Shown here piece after piece: positions 34,701 to 43,794 of a DNA stretch of 64,000 nt (positions are counted from its first letter, which is position 1; each line of letters begins with the position of its first letter). The translations under genes and the position numbers were made by a program. The DNA lies in the NCBI RefSeq assembly GCF_016806125.1, contig NZ_CP047166.1:3348001-3412000 (forward strand). Reading direction: 5' to 3'. Below the pieces are notes generated by a model. The model searched no databases and was not told where the DNA came from. It saw nothing but the letters and a program-made list of their open reading frames with translations. Source of the DNA: Ponticoccus alexandrii. Lineage in GTDB: Bacteria > Pseudomonadota > Alphaproteobacteria > Rhodobacterales > Rhodobacteraceae.

Positions 34701-35161
34701 CGGACTGGACCGACACCATGGACCCGCAGGGGCTGGAGGCCCTGATCGCCAGCGCCCCCGCCGGCGCGCCACCCGCCCGCACAGAGCTTCCCGGCCCGAC
34801 CGGCGAGGCCAACCAGCTGACCGATATGCCGCGGCCGCCGCTACTGTGCCTCGGGCCAGGACAGGCGGCGGCAGAGGCGCAGGCCCGCGCCGTCCACGCC
34901 GCAGGCGGCAGCGCGATCACCGCCACCGGCAGCCTGCCGCCAGAGGCCCTCGGCTCCCTGACCGGCATCGCAGGGGTGCTGTGGTGGGGCGACGGCCAGA
35001 CCGCTGCGGCCTTCCGCGCCGCGCTGGCCGGGCGCGCGGGGCCGATCCTGCCACTGATCACCGGCCTGCCGGACCGGGGCCACACCCGCGCCGAGCGCCA
35101 CGTCTGCATCGACACGACGGCAGCCGGAGGCAATGCGGCACTGCTGGCGGGGCAGACCTGA
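31736..35161 (+). CDS. putA: Bifunctional proline dehydrogenase / delta-1-pyrroline-5-carboxylate dehydrogenase
   Basis: A 1141-residue enzyme that oxidises proline to glutamate in two steps. An N-terminal arm, a FAD-binding proline-dehydrogenase barrel (about residues 120-470, with MVRLVKGAYWDTEIKRAQ) and an NAD-dependent aldehyde-dehydrogenase domain (about 540-985, Glu761 in IAETGGLNAM and catalytic Cys795 in SAGQRCSALR) are followed by a C-terminal tail. There is no N-terminal ribbon-helix-helix, so it does not regulate its own gene; PutR beside it does. ATG 31736 has GGAG at good spacing. Confidence 0.97.
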   Translation: MPKDTMTDLRDRIDALTYAPEAQVLSDLRTLAALSESDRRAISQDAARLVRDIRGSTRPGLMEVFLAEYGLSTDEGIALMCLAEALLRVPDARTIDALIEDKIAPSDWGRHMGHSTSPLVNASTWALMLTGKVLEDTPPGPVGHLRGAIKRLGEPVIRTAVGRAMREMGSQFVLGETIRSAMTRGSKMEAKGYTYSYDMLGEAARTEEDARRYFDAYASAIDAIAGAAKAGDIRDNPGISVKLSALHPRYDELQRAGSMAVLVPRLTALCKQAKDARIGLNIDAEEADRLALSLDIIEATLADPQLAGWDGFGVVVQAYGLRAAPVLDWLHALATRLDRRIMVRLVKGAYWDTEIKRAQVAGLDAFPVFTAKTATDVSYIANARKLLGMTDRIYPQFATHNAHTVAAILHMADDRDAFEFQRLHGMGETLHGLVKDREGTRCRIYAPVGAHRDLLAYLVRRLLENGANSSFVNQIVDEEVPPEVVAADPFDTARPRSLPTGAALFKPERPNSKGYDLRHRPTLHALDKGRDAFRAHRWQAGPLLAVEAPQGADETVTNPADPADTVGSVALATPEGVRAAAQAAQPWQADAATRAHILNAAADLYEAHRDELFAILHREAGKTLLDAVAELREAVDFLRYYAAGADGAPPRGTFACISPWNFPLAIFTGQISAALAAGNAVLAKPAEQTPLVAFRAVELLHEAGVPRAALQLLPGGGDIGAALTACGGVDGVAFTGSTETAQAIHRSMATYLAPGAPLIAETGGLNAMIVDSTALPEQAVQAIVESAFQSAGQRCSALRCLYVQEDVADTVLEMLKGAMSALETGDPWQVATDVGPVIDAEARAGILSHIEQARAEGRVLHALDTPAQGHFVPATLIRVPGIEALEREIFGPVLHVATFKAARLDAVIDAINATGYGLTFGLMTRIDDRVQHVTDRVHAGNLYVNRNQIGAIVGSQPFGGEGLSGTGPKAGGPLYLDRFRRQPAPGADADWTDTMDPQGLEALIASAPAGAPPARTELPGPTGEANQLTDMPRPPLLCLGPGQAAAEAQARAVHAAGGSAITATGSLPPEALGSLTGIAGVLWWGDGQTAAAFRAALAGRAGPILPLITGLPDRGHTRAERHVCIDTTAAGGNAALLAGQT

Positions 35162-35190
35162 TCGAGCCGGGGCGGTGGATCGCAGGCCCA

Positions 35191-35232
35191 CCCTGACGAT
35201 GTTGCCCGGTTCGCCGGGTGGCACCGTCAGGG
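35191..35232 (+). terminator. Long stem hairpin after putA
   Basis: CCCTGACG (35191-35198) pairs with CGTCAGGG (35225-35232), and the inner CCCGG-TTCG-CCGGG with G-T wobbles extends the stem almost to the tip, giving a nearly continuous long helix 30 bases after the putA stop. No T-run follows, so termination or mRNA protection are both possible. Confidence 0.65.
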
Positions 35233-35310
35233 CTTGCCGGGCGCGGCAGGCCGGGCTCTAGTGCCTTCAACGGGGGCAGACCGTGCCCCCAGCCCCATGA
35301 AGGACCCGCC

Positions 35311-36528
35311 ATGGCCACCGCCCTCCTGCGCCGGAACCGCAACTTCCGCCTGCTCTTCGGGGCCGGTACGCTCACCAATCTCGGAGACGGCTTGACCGCG
35401 CTGGCCCTGCCCTGGCTGGCAACGCTTCTGACCCGCGACCCGCTGGCCATCGGCGCCGTCGCCGCCGCGACCCGTTTGCCCTGGCTTTTATTCGCGATAC
35501 CGGCGGGCGTGATCGTCGACCGCTCGGACATGCGGCGCCTGATCGCCCGCGCCGACCTTCTGCGCAGCGCCATCGTCGTGGCGATCCTGCTGCTGGCCAT
35601 GGGAGACCCCGGGCCGGGCGCCGTCTGGGCGCTGGCGGGGCTGGCCTTCCTGCTGGGCAGCGCCGAGGTGCTGCGGGACAATGCCGCGCAGACCCTGCTG
35701 CCCGCCATCGTCGCCCCCGCCGATCTCGAAGCGGCCAACGGCCAGCTCTGGAGCACCGAGCAACTGACCGGCCAGTTTATTGGGCCGCCGCTGGCGGGAC
35801 TGCTGATCGCCTTCGGCGTGGCGGTACCCTTCGGCGTCGATGCGGCACTTCTGGTGCTGGCGGCGGGGCTGGTCTGGATGATTACCCTGCCGCCGCAGGC
35901 CCGGACCGCGACGGGCTTCGGCACGGCCCTGCGCGAGGGCATGACCTTCATGCGCCGCGACCCGGTGCTGCTGCGGCTGGCGGTGGTGCTGGGGGTGGCG
36001 AACTTCATCGCCATGGCGACGCTGACGGTGCAGGTCCTGCTGGCGCGCGAGGTTCTGGGCCTCTCGGCGGCGGCCTACGGGCTGGTGCTGTCGGTGGGCG
36101 CCGCGGGCGCCATCACCGGCAGCCTGCTGGCGCCACGGCTGACGGCAGCGCTGGGGCGGCAAGGCTGCCTCTACGGCGCGATCCTCGGCTGGGGGCTGGG
36201 CTACGGCCTGATCGGGATCGGCGGCAGCGGCTGGCTCATGGCGCTGGCACTTTACGGCATCATGGCCGCGGCGATGGTCTGGAACGTCATCACCGTCTCG
36301 TGGCGGCAGCGGCGCATCCCCGGCGCCCTTCTGGGCCGCGTCAACGCGATCTACCGCTTCTTCGGCTGGGGCTCGATGCCGCTGGGCGCACTGGCCGGAG
36401 GCGGCATCGTCGCGCTGCTGGAGCCTGGGATGGGCCGCGAAGCCGCCCTGCGCGCAACCTTCCTGCTGGCCAGCCTAGGCTGCGCCCTGCTGCTGGCCTA
36501 CGCCCTGCGCCGCCTGCGACTGGACTAA
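35311..36528 (+). CDS. MFS exporter of the DHA3/MFS_3 type
   Basis: A 405-residue major-facilitator protein with about twelve membrane segments, beginning NRNFRLLFGAGTLTNLGDGL, the typical MFS_3 opening. The A-like loop PAGVIVDRSDMRRL lies between helices 2 and 3. Such proteins (enterobactin exporter EntS, macrolide efflux) export small hydrophobic compounds; the substrate is unknown. ATG 35311 is preceded by AAGGA. It stands alone after putA and its hairpin. Confidence 0.88.
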   Translation: MATALLRRNRNFRLLFGAGTLTNLGDGLTALALPWLATLLTRDPLAIGAVAAATRLPWLLFAIPAGVIVDRSDMRRLIARADLLRSAIVVAILLLAMGDPGPGAVWALAGLAFLLGSAEVLRDNAAQTLLPAIVAPADLEAANGQLWSTEQLTGQFIGPPLAGLLIAFGVAVPFGVDAALLVLAAGLVWMITLPPQARTATGFGTALREGMTFMRRDPVLLRLAVVLGVANFIAMATLTVQVLLAREVLGLSAAAYGLVLSVGAAGAITGSLLAPRLTAALGRQGCLYGAILGWGLGYGLIGIGGSGWLMALALYGIMAAAMVWNVITVSWRQRRIPGALLGRVNAIYRFFGWGSMPLGALAGGGIVALLEPGMGREAALRATFLLASLGCALLLAYALRRLRLD

Positions 36529-36748
36529 GCTGCGCCGCCGAAAGCCTGACGCCCCTGCGACACCGACTGTCCGAGAGCGCGGAAGGCCTGGCGGATGATC
36601 GGTGTCACAGGTCACAGGCAGAACGCAAAAATCCGCGCCGTGCCCGAAGCACAGCGCAGACTTCACCCCGGAGCATTTTCCACAATCGGACCGGCATGGG
36701 CGCACCCGCCACCTTGACGCCGCCGGAAAGGATGCCAACCTCGGCCCC

Positions 36749-37522
36749 ATGTTTCCGATCCGAGACCACAACCCCTCGGGGCGCGTGCCCTTCGTCACCT
36801 ACGCCCTGATGCTGACCAATTTCGCGATCTTCGTCGCCACATGGGATCTTGCCCAGTCACCGCGCGCGCTCTACGCCTTCTATGCCGAATACGCGCTGGT
36901 CCCGGCCTTCCTGATGGAAGGCTACGGCTGGCAGGGGCTGGTAACCTCGATGTTCCTGCACGGCGGCCTGATGCATATCGCCGGCAACATGCTGTTCCTG
37001 TTCATCTTCGGCGACAACCTCGAAGACGAGCTGGGGCACCTCGGTTTTACCCTCTTCTACCTCGCCTGCGGGATCGGGGCGGGCCTGATCCACGTGATCT
37101 CGGGGCCCTATTCCACCGTGCCGACCGTGGGTGCCTCGGGGGCCATCGCAGGCGTCATGGGGGGCTACCTGCTACTCTTTCCCAAGGCGCGGGTCGATAT
37201 CCTGCTGATCCTCATCGTGATCTTCAAGATCATCCCGGTTCCGGCCTGGCTGATGCTGGCGCTCTGGTTCGGGATGCAGCTTCTGGGAGGCTGGAGCACC
37301 GCGCCCGACGAGGGCGGCGTCGCCTACTGGGCCCATATCGGGGGCTTCGTGGCAGGCCTGATCCTGACCGTCCCGGTCTGGTTGAAACGCGGCGGCCCGG
37401 CCTTTTGGAACCGCACCCGCGGCCAGCCACCGCACCCGGTGGCGCGCTACGACCGCTCGCACATTCCACGCGTCCGCAAGGCGCGCAGCACCACGCAAGT
37501 TCCAAGGGTACCCCGCCGATGA
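36749..37522 (+). CDS. Rhomboid-family intramembrane serine protease
   Basis: A 257-residue six-helix membrane protease. Catalytic Ser130 (GASGAIAGV) and His196 (HIGGFVAG) are in their standard helices, and the oxyanion Asn80 is in HIAGNMLFLFIFGDN. The N-terminus IRDHNPSGRVPFVTYAL is the common bacterial form. ATG 36749 was chosen because the family begins there, although the frame is open from 36602. The stop overlaps the start of the next gene (ATGA), so the two are co-translated. Confidence 0.93.
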   Translation: MFPIRDHNPSGRVPFVTYALMLTNFAIFVATWDLAQSPRALYAFYAEYALVPAFLMEGYGWQGLVTSMFLHGGLMHIAGNMLFLFIFGDNLEDELGHLGFTLFYLACGIGAGLIHVISGPYSTVPTVGASGAIAGVMGGYLLLFPKARVDILLILIVIFKIIPVPAWLMLALWFGMQLLGGWSTAPDEGGVAYWAHIGGFVAGLILTVPVWLKRGGPAFWNRTRGQPPHPVARYDRSHIPRVRKARSTTQVPRVPRR

Positions 37523-37893
37523 AACCCCACAAAGCCACCTGCCACTGCGGCGCCGTCGAGCTTCGCGTAACGCTGAGCGACGGGCTGAACACCGCGCGGC
37601 GCTGCGACTGCTCTTTCTGCCGCCGCAGATCCGTCCCCGTCGTCTCCGCCCCGCTCGACGGGATCGAGGTGGTCCACGGCGCCGACAATCTCACGCTCTA
37701 CACCTGGGGCACGCACACGGCGCAGCACCACTTCTGCAAGACCTGCGGGATCTACATGTACCACCGCCGCCGCTCGAACCCGAACGAGTACGGCGTGAAC
37801 CTTTATGCCATCGAGGGCATGGAGCCGAAGGACATCGAACCGGTCGGCTGGCACGACGGGGTCAATCACCCGTCGGACCGCGACCCCGGCTGA
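37519..37893 (+). CDS. GFA-family (glutathione-dependent formaldehyde-activating-like) zinc protein
   Basis: A 124-residue protein of the Mss4-like GFA/CENP-V family. Zinc-binding Cys are visible in CHCGAVEL (Cys8, Cys10), CDCSFCRR and CKTCGIYMYHRR. The founding member was proposed to help formaldehyde react with glutathione, but family function is mostly unsettled. It is translationally coupled to the rhomboid gene by a four-base overlap. A hairpin repeat follows, between this gene and the convergent phosphatase gene. Confidence 0.9.
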   Translation: MKPHKATCHCGAVELRVTLSDGLNTARRCDCSFCRRRSVPVVSAPLDGIEVVHGADNLTLYTWGTHTAQHHFCKTCGIYMYHRRRSNPNEYGVNLYAIEGMEPKDIEPVGWHDGVNHPSDRDPG

Positions 37894-37921
37894 CCACGGC
37901 GCGGGCGGCGACCCGGCTTTC

Positions 37922-37981
37922 GAGTATTTTTACAGAGAAGAAGCCAGGGCGCGCCCGCATTTCTTCTCTGTCCAAATACTC
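37922..37981. repeat. Intergenic repeat arranged as a long inverted repeat (copy 6)
   Basis: Two copies of the element TTCTTCTCTGT-NN-AAATACTC face each other (37961-37981 plus strand; 37942-37922 minus strand), giving 8+11 bp of stem with a 2-base mismatch and an 18-base loop that contains GGGCGCGCCC. It lies between convergent genes, well placed to terminate both. Confidence 0.8.
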
Positions 37982-38011
37982 ACAGCGACGCCGGACAGGG
38001 ACGCGCCGCGC

Positions 38012-38044
38012 TGTTTCTTCTTGGCGAAAATACCGCCGCCGGAG
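38012..38044 (+). repeat. Second half of repeat copy 6
   Basis: GTTTCTTCTTGGCGAAAATACCGCCGCCGG resembles the family core (TTCTT, then AAATACC). The same two-part layout, a TTCTTCTCTGTCC unit followed by a TTCTTCTTGG unit, recurs at 52265-52410. Confidence 0.6.
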
Positions 38045-38082
38045 GCATCCGACAGGGGCCGCGCTCGGCGCGGCCGGATCCG

Positions 38083-38874
38083 TCAGGCCGCCCGCAGCAG
38101 CCTGGAGAGCGGCGTGAAGATCTCGCCGTTCGCGCAGAGGATGGAGCCGCTCTCGAGGAAGTCCTGCCCTTCGCGCACGCCCTCGACCAGCGCACCGGCC
38201 TCCTTCGCGATCAGGCTGCCTGCGGCGATGTCCCAGATCTTCAGCTCGCGCTCCCAGTAGCCCTCGAAGCGGCCCGCCGCCACATAGGCGAGGTCGAGCG
38301 AGGCAGAGCCCGAGGGCCGCAGGCCGGCGACCTCGGGCATGACGCGGGCGAGGTCCTTCAGAGTCGCCGGCAGCGTGTGCTTGCCAGCAAAGGGAATGCC
38401 GGTGGCGACCAGCGCCTCGTTCATCGCGCGGCGGCCCGAGACGCGCAGTCGGCGCGAATCGTTCAGCCATGCCCCGGCGCCGCGCTCGGCGTAGAACATC
38501 TCGTCCTTGGCCGCGTCGTAGACCACGCCGGACACGATCTGGCCCTTGTGCTCCAACGCGATCGACACCGCCCAGTGCGGCATCCCGTGCAGGAAGTTCG
38601 TCGTCCCGTCCAGCGCATCGACGATCCAGCGCCGGGTCGGGTCCTCGCCCTCGGCCTCGCCGCTTTCCTCGCCGACCCAGCCATAGGTCGGACGCGCGCC
38701 CATCAGCTCTTCGCGCAGGATGCGGTCGGCCTCGATATCGGCCCGGGTCACGAAGTCAGAGGTCCCCTTGCGCGAGACCTGCAGGTTCTCGACCTCGCGG
38801 AAATCCTTGACCAGAGACCGCCCCGCCTTGCGCGCCGCCTTCATCATGATGTTGAGATTCGCGCTGCCCTGCAT
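38083..38874 (-). CDS. Inositol-monophosphatase-family phosphatase
   Basis: A 263-residue Mg2+-dependent phosphatase. Metal-binding motifs: EESGE (metal 1 Glu), DALDGTTNFLHGMP (the DP/ALDGT signature) and WELKIWDIAAGSLIAKEAG-like region near the C-terminus (WERELKIWDIAAG). Members include SuhB, inositol-1-phosphatase and related sugar phosphatases; the overall pattern (N-terminus MQGSANLNIMMKAARKAGRSLVKDF) is that of SuhB-like proteins. The start at 38874 fits the family. Confidence 0.9.
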   Translation of the reverse strand: MQGSANLNIMMKAARKAGRSLVKDFREVENLQVSRKGTSDFVTRADIEADRILREELMGARPTYGWVGEESGEAEGEDPTRRWIVDALDGTTNFLHGMPHWAVSIALEHKGQIVSGVVYDAAKDEMFYAERGAGAWLNDSRRLRVSGRRAMNEALVATGIPFAGKHTLPATLKDLARVMPEVAGLRPSGSASLDLAYVAAGRFEGYWERELKIWDIAAGSLIAKEAGALVEGVREGQDFLESGSILCANGEIFTPLSRLLRAA

Positions 38875-38900
38875 GGTCGGGCCCTTTCCGGATGGCCAAA

Positions 38901-38930
38901 AGAAATCAGGCCGCGGCTATACGCGGCCTG
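38901..38930 (-). terminator. Intrinsic terminator after the small secreted protein gene
   Basis: CAGGCCGCG (38907-38915) and CGCGGCCTG (38922-38930) form a perfect 9-bp stem around six bases. On the minus strand it is followed by ATTTCTTTT. It lies 28 bases beyond the stop at 38958. Confidence 0.8.
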
Positions 38931-38957
38931 ACCGGTCTTGCCAAGAGGCGGCGCGCC

Positions 38958-39275
38958 TCAGCGGTACACGACGCCCTTTTCGCCGACGGGCGCATAGCCG
39001 CGCGGGGCGGGCTTGTGCTTGGCCTTGTAGTATTTCTTGTGACCGCCCGGGCGGTCGATGTAGTAGCCCGCGTTCGGGTTGCCGCAGCAGATCACGCCGC
39101 CGACGGTGACGGGCTGAAGACCCGCCGGGCAGAGGTTCGGCCCCTTGTAGGCATGCACCAGCATGTTCGAATTCGGGTTGTTGGTCCCATCGCCCATGTA
39201 CATGTCGCCCCAAGCGAGCGCGGCAGATCCGGAAACGGCAAAGGCCAGCGTGGCCGCAACAAGCGAAAATCGCAT
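38958..39275 (-). CDS. Small secreted Cys/Asn/Tyr-rich protein, function unknown
   Basis: A 105-residue protein with a signal peptide (MRFSLVAATLAFAVSGSAALA/WG). The mature part (WGDMYMGDGTNNPNSNMLVHAYKGPNLCPAGLQPVTVGGVICCGNPNAGYYIDRPGG) has three Cys in a compact region and ends with a Lys-rich tail. ATG 39275 was chosen for the signal peptide. It has its own terminator and an AT-rich divergent upstream region. I recall similar short proteins in roseobacters but no function. Confidence 0.75.
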   Translation of the reverse strand: MRFSLVAATLAFAVSGSAALAWGDMYMGDGTNNPNSNMLVHAYKGPNLCPAGLQPVTVGGVICCGNPNAGYYIDRPGGHKKYYKAKHKPAPRGYAPVGEKGVVYR

Positions 39276-39491
39276 TATAGTCCCCCATGGAAGCAGAATA
39301 TCTGCCGGATACGCTACCACCCCATGTGGGCAAGTCAATTTTTTCGTGTCTTTGCAGGTGGTTTTCCGGCTGTAACGCAGCGCGGCACGGGTCCGCCCAT
39401 CCGACACGACGCATCACGACCGCGTGCCCCCTCTTTGCCGAAGCGTCCGGCGGGTGCAGATTGGGGGCATCCCACCAGAGGAACCGCCGCC

Positions 39492-39947
39492 ATGTCTCGC
39501 CTCTCTCGCCGCAGCCTTCTGCTGTCCGCCCTCGCCGCACCGTCGCTCTCCCTGCCCGCCGCCGCGCGCAGCCGCGCACCCGAGGTTTACGCCGAACTGG
39601 GTGTGGCCATCGACGGCTCGGACCCGGTCGCCTATTTCGACGGCAAGGGGCCGGTCATGGGGGAAGACCACGGTCTGATGTGGCGGGGCGCGACATGGTA
39701 CTTCGCCTCGCCCCGAAATGCCGCACGCTTCGAAGCGGACCCCAAGGCATTCGCGCCCCAATTCGGCGGCTACTGCGCCTTCGCGGCATCGCGGGGGTAT
39801 CTCGCGCCGACCATCCCCGAGGCATGGACCCTGCACGGCGGGCGGCTTTACCTGAACGCCAGCCTGCGCGCGCGCGAACTCTGGCTTGCCGATGTCGAGG
39901 GCAATATCGCCAAGGGCCGCGCGAACTGGCCCGGCATCCTCGGCTGA
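39492..39947 (+). CDS. Exported YHS-domain protein
   Basis: A 151-residue protein. The N-terminus SRLSRRSLLLSALAAPSLSLPAAA looks like a Tat signal peptide. The mature part is a YHS domain (GSDPVAYFDGKGPVMGEDHGLMWRGATWYFASPRNAARFEADPKAFAPQ split into the usual strands), ending with GGYCAFAASRGYLAP and a helical tail. YHS domains are often linked to metals, mostly copper, but no extra metal-binding Cys pair is visible here. ATG 39492 is preceded by AGAGGAA. Divergent from the small secreted protein gene. Confidence 0.87.
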   Translation: MSRLSRRSLLLSALAAPSLSLPAAARSRAPEVYAELGVAIDGSDPVAYFDGKGPVMGEDHGLMWRGATWYFASPRNAARFEADPKAFAPQFGGYCAFAASRGYLAPTIPEAWTLHGGRLYLNASLRARELWLADVEGNIAKGRANWPGILG

Positions 39948-39957
39948 GGCCCGCCGC

Positions 39958-40089
39958 TCAGTGCGAAAGGCCAGCCTGCTGCGGCTGCAAGAGGGCGCGC
40001 ACATCCCCCGGGGTCAGTGGAAACAGGGGCCGCTCTTCCGGATCGGCGTCCAGCGGACCATCGCGCGTGATGAGAACCATGTCTGCCAT
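39958..40089 (-). CDS. Possible 43-residue protein
   Basis: A short frame starting MADMVLITRDGPLDADPEE and ending PQQAGLSH. It fills the gap between the YHS gene (convergent, 10 bases away) and the next minus-strand gene and reads like a coherent acidic peptide. No convincing ribosome-binding site and no recognised family. It may be spurious. Confidence 0.3.
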   Translation of the reverse strand: MADMVLITRDGPLDADPEERPLFPLTPGDVRALLQPQQAGLSH

Positions 40090-40211
40090 AGAGGCACACA
40101 TAGACGCACCACGCCAGAAAGGGAAGGTTTCGCCCCCTCGCCCCCGGCAGCAAGGCGCCGACGCCCGGAAATCAAGCGTCTCACGGCGCCTGCGCTGAAG
40201 ATTCGGGCAAG

Positions 40212-40613
40212 TCAGCCCTTGGTCAGCCGGTCCGCCTTCTTGCGGACAAGCACCGTGCGCAGATCGTGCATCGCCATCAGTAGCGCATCCGTCACCTCTT
40301 CAAGCTGCGCGTCAGAGGCCTTGGATTGCGCCCATTGCGCCGTGGTGTTCAGGGTATCCACCGCCCGGTGGATGTCGTCCATGTCCCGCATCGCCAGCAG
40401 GGCCCGGCGCTTGGCGATCCAACCCTCGATCGCGCCACGCTCCGCCTCGGTCAGAACGTGGTCGCCATGCGCCTTGAACTCGCCCTTGTTGAGGTTGACC
40501 ACCGCGATCTGGTCCATCTCGATCCGCCGCTGGCGGTTCTCGGTATCGACGCGAAAGACCGCGGCCCCGTTGTCGCGCACGCGGAAATAGAACTCAGGCA
40601 GGTCTGTGCTCAC
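40212..40613 (-). CDS. Conserved-looking cytosolic protein, function unknown
   Basis: A 133-residue soluble protein. The N-terminal half is beta-like (LPEFYFRVRDNGAAVFRVDTENRQRRIEMDQIAVVNL) and the C-terminal half is helical (TEAERGAIEGWIAKRRALLAMR, DIHRAVDTLNTTAQWAQSK, VTDALLMAMHDLRTVLVRKKADRL). No catalytic motif, signal or membrane segment. From memory it resembles unnamed proteins conserved in Rhodobacterales. It lies downstream of the aminotransferase gene across a hairpin repeat. Confidence 0.7.
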   Translation of the reverse strand: MSTDLPEFYFRVRDNGAAVFRVDTENRQRRIEMDQIAVVNLNKGEFKAHGDHVLTEAERGAIEGWIAKRRALLAMRDMDDIHRAVDTLNTTAQWAQSKASDAQLEEVTDALLMAMHDLRTVLVRKKADRLTKG

Positions 40614-40676
40614 TGTCTTCCCTTTCCCGCGCCGCGCCCGATCTTGTCCGGATCGTAGGCCGGTCCGATCGGCGCG

Positions 40677-40732
40677 CCCTTCCGTTTCTTCTGTCCGGAA
40701 ATATCCCGGGGGTCCGGGGGCTGGCCCCCGGC
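40677..40732 (+). repeat. Intergenic hairpin repeat, copy 7
   Basis: GTTTCTTCTGTCC, AAATATCCCGGGGG and a perfect CCGGGGGC-TG-GCCCCCGG hairpin (40714-40731). It is nearly identical to the reverse complement of copy 3 (16064-16117). It is antisense to the flanking minus-strand genes. Confidence 0.8.
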
Positions 40733-40769
40733 TGGTCGCCCGGACCGAAAGGCCGGGCGAAACCGTGCT

Positions 40770-42443
<1,674 letters not shown>

Positions 42444-42444
<1 letters not shown>

Positions 42445-42707
42445 TGACCGCCGAGGACCACGAGACCCGGCTGAAGCGCCTGCGCATGCGCTCCATGCGG
42501 CGCGGCATCAAAGAGATGGACATCCTGCTGGTGCGCTACACCGACGCGCGCCTGTCGGCGCTGGATGCGGGCGAACTCGATGCCTATGAGGCGCTTCTGG
42601 ATGAGAACGATCAGGACCTTTACCAGTGGGTCTCGGGCCAGCAGCCCGCGCCCGAGGTCCACGCGCCCCTTGTGGCAGACATCGCCCGCGTCGCGGCCCG
42701 GGGCTGA
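42444..42707 (+). CDS. sdhE: FAD assembly factor SdhE
   Basis: An 87-residue protein of the SdhE/Sdh5 (DUF339) family that helps attach FAD covalently to succinate dehydrogenase flavoprotein. The RGxxE signature is present as RRGIKEMDILL, and the helical bundle continues with LDAGELDAYEALLDENDQDLYQWVSG. The start ATG overlaps the XRE gene stop (TGATG). The sdh operon itself is not in the window. Confidence 0.93.
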
Positions 42708-42768
42708 TCCGGACCCGACCGCGCGCACTCCCGCGCTTCCAAAACCAAAACCCTCGAACCAGCCTGCC
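42708..42768. other. Start of a 413-base gene-free gap (42708-43120)
   Basis: The gap between sdhE and the MarR-family gene holds a long-form hairpin repeat (42769-42871), then about 150 GC-rich bases without a visible feature, then an AT-richer promoter region with a perfect inverted repeat (43066-43092). No small gene or RNA is supported. Confidence 0.5.
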
Positions 42769-42871
42769 GCCCCTGCTTCTTTGGTCTGGAAAATACCTCG
42801 GGGGGCGAGCGCAGCGAGCGGGGCAGAGCCCCACGCGGGGGCAGGCTGGAAGCATGCCTCTGGCATGCCCC
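42769..42871 (+). repeat. Intergenic hairpin repeat, copy 8 (long form)
   Basis: It begins GCCCCTGCTTCTTTGGTC, has the core AAAATACCTCGGGGGG, a GCGAGCGCAGCGAGC block, a GGGGCAGAGCCCC hairpin and a GGCATGCC-type tail (AGCATGCCTCTGGCATGCC). It is downstream of sdhE in the same direction. Confidence 0.75.
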
Positions 42872-43065
42872 CCTCCCGTCAGGGATGCGCCGGCCCCTTC
42901 GGCGCATCGGGCCGCCGTCCGCTGCTACATCCCGGCGCCGCATCGCGGATAGGCTCCGCTTGATCCGGCGTCGCGGACCCGTTGCCCCGTCAATCACCCT
43001 AATCCCGCATTAACCAACCCCGGAGAATGCCGCGAATTTTCGCACTCTTCACCGCAGTTTAACGC

Positions 43066-43092
43066 GATATTTGCGTTTTCGCCCGAAATATC
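43066..43092. promoter_or_regulatory. Perfect inverted repeat upstream of the MarR-type gene
   Basis: GATATTT (43066-43072) and AAATATC (43086-43092) are exact inverses whose centres are 20 bases apart, two helical turns. They lie about 29 bases before the start codon in an AT-rich patch, a good position for an autoregulatory operator of the MarR-type protein. Confidence 0.45.
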
Positions 43093-43120
43093 CCCAGAGA
43101 CAAAACAGGCGGAGACCAAC

Positions 43121-43618
43121 ATGAGCATTCATGCGTCCATGAACAAAGCCCCCGAGCAGGGCTTCATGGCGAGCTACCTCGATGCGTTGAGCCTTGTGGA
43201 GCGGTTGCACCGTCTCCTGCTCGACGTCATCAAGGACGAGTTCGAAAGACTGGGCATCATCGACGTGAACGCGGTGCAGGCCCTTCTGCTCTTCAACATC
43301 GGCGAGAACGAGGTCACGGCGGGCGAGCTGAAGTCGCGCGGCTACTATCAGGGCTCGAACGTCAGCTACAACCTCAAGAAGCTGGTCGAGATGGGCTACA
43401 TGCACCATCAACGATGCGAGATCGACCGCCGCTCGGTTCGGGTCCGGCTGACCCAGCGCGGCCGCGAAATCCGGGGCATCGTGGCCGAACTGTTCCTGCG
43501 CCACGCCGACGGGTTGCAGGAAAAGGGGGTGATCAGCCTCGATGGGATGGACGACATCACCACCTCGCTGCGCCGGGTTGAACGCTACTGGACCGACCAA
43601 ATCCGCTACATCTACTGA
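43121..43618 (+). CDS. MarR-family winged-helix regulator, LdtR-like
   Basis: A 165-residue regulator. The helix SYLDALSLVERLHRLLLDVIKDEFERL leads into a winged helix (VNAVQALLLFNIGENEVTAGELKSRGYYQGSNVSYNLKKLVEMGYMHHQ... with IDRRSVRVRLTQRGREI as the wing). It closely resembles what I recall of LdtR, the MarR-type activator of an L,D-transpeptidase gene in Liberibacter and Sinorhizobium. That would link it to cell-wall modification. The palindrome at 43066-43092 suggests autoregulation. The ribosome-binding site GGCGGAGA precedes ATG 43121. Confidence 0.85.
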   Translation: MSIHASMNKAPEQGFMASYLDALSLVERLHRLLLDVIKDEFERLGIIDVNAVQALLLFNIGENEVTAGELKSRGYYQGSNVSYNLKKLVEMGYMHHQRCEIDRRSVRVRLTQRGREIRGIVAELFLRHADGLQEKGVISLDGMDDITTSLRRVERYWTDQIRYIY

Positions 43619-43794
43619 CGCCCCTTCCCCGTCGCCCCGGTCCGCAAGACCGGCGACACCGGTGGCAGAACGCCACAAGGGCCAGCGGACCGCCCGGGCC
43701 AGAGGCCCGAAGACCCGCCCTCTCCCGCATGCGCCCCCTCTCGGGTCGTCCGGACGGCCCCGGGTTGGCGCCCATCGATCAGACCGCGCGCCGA

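Noticed and set aside
36475-36798. A 107-codon minus-strand frame between the MFS and rhomboid genes
   Set aside because: It crosses the rhomboid start region, has no ribosome-binding site and no recognisable content.
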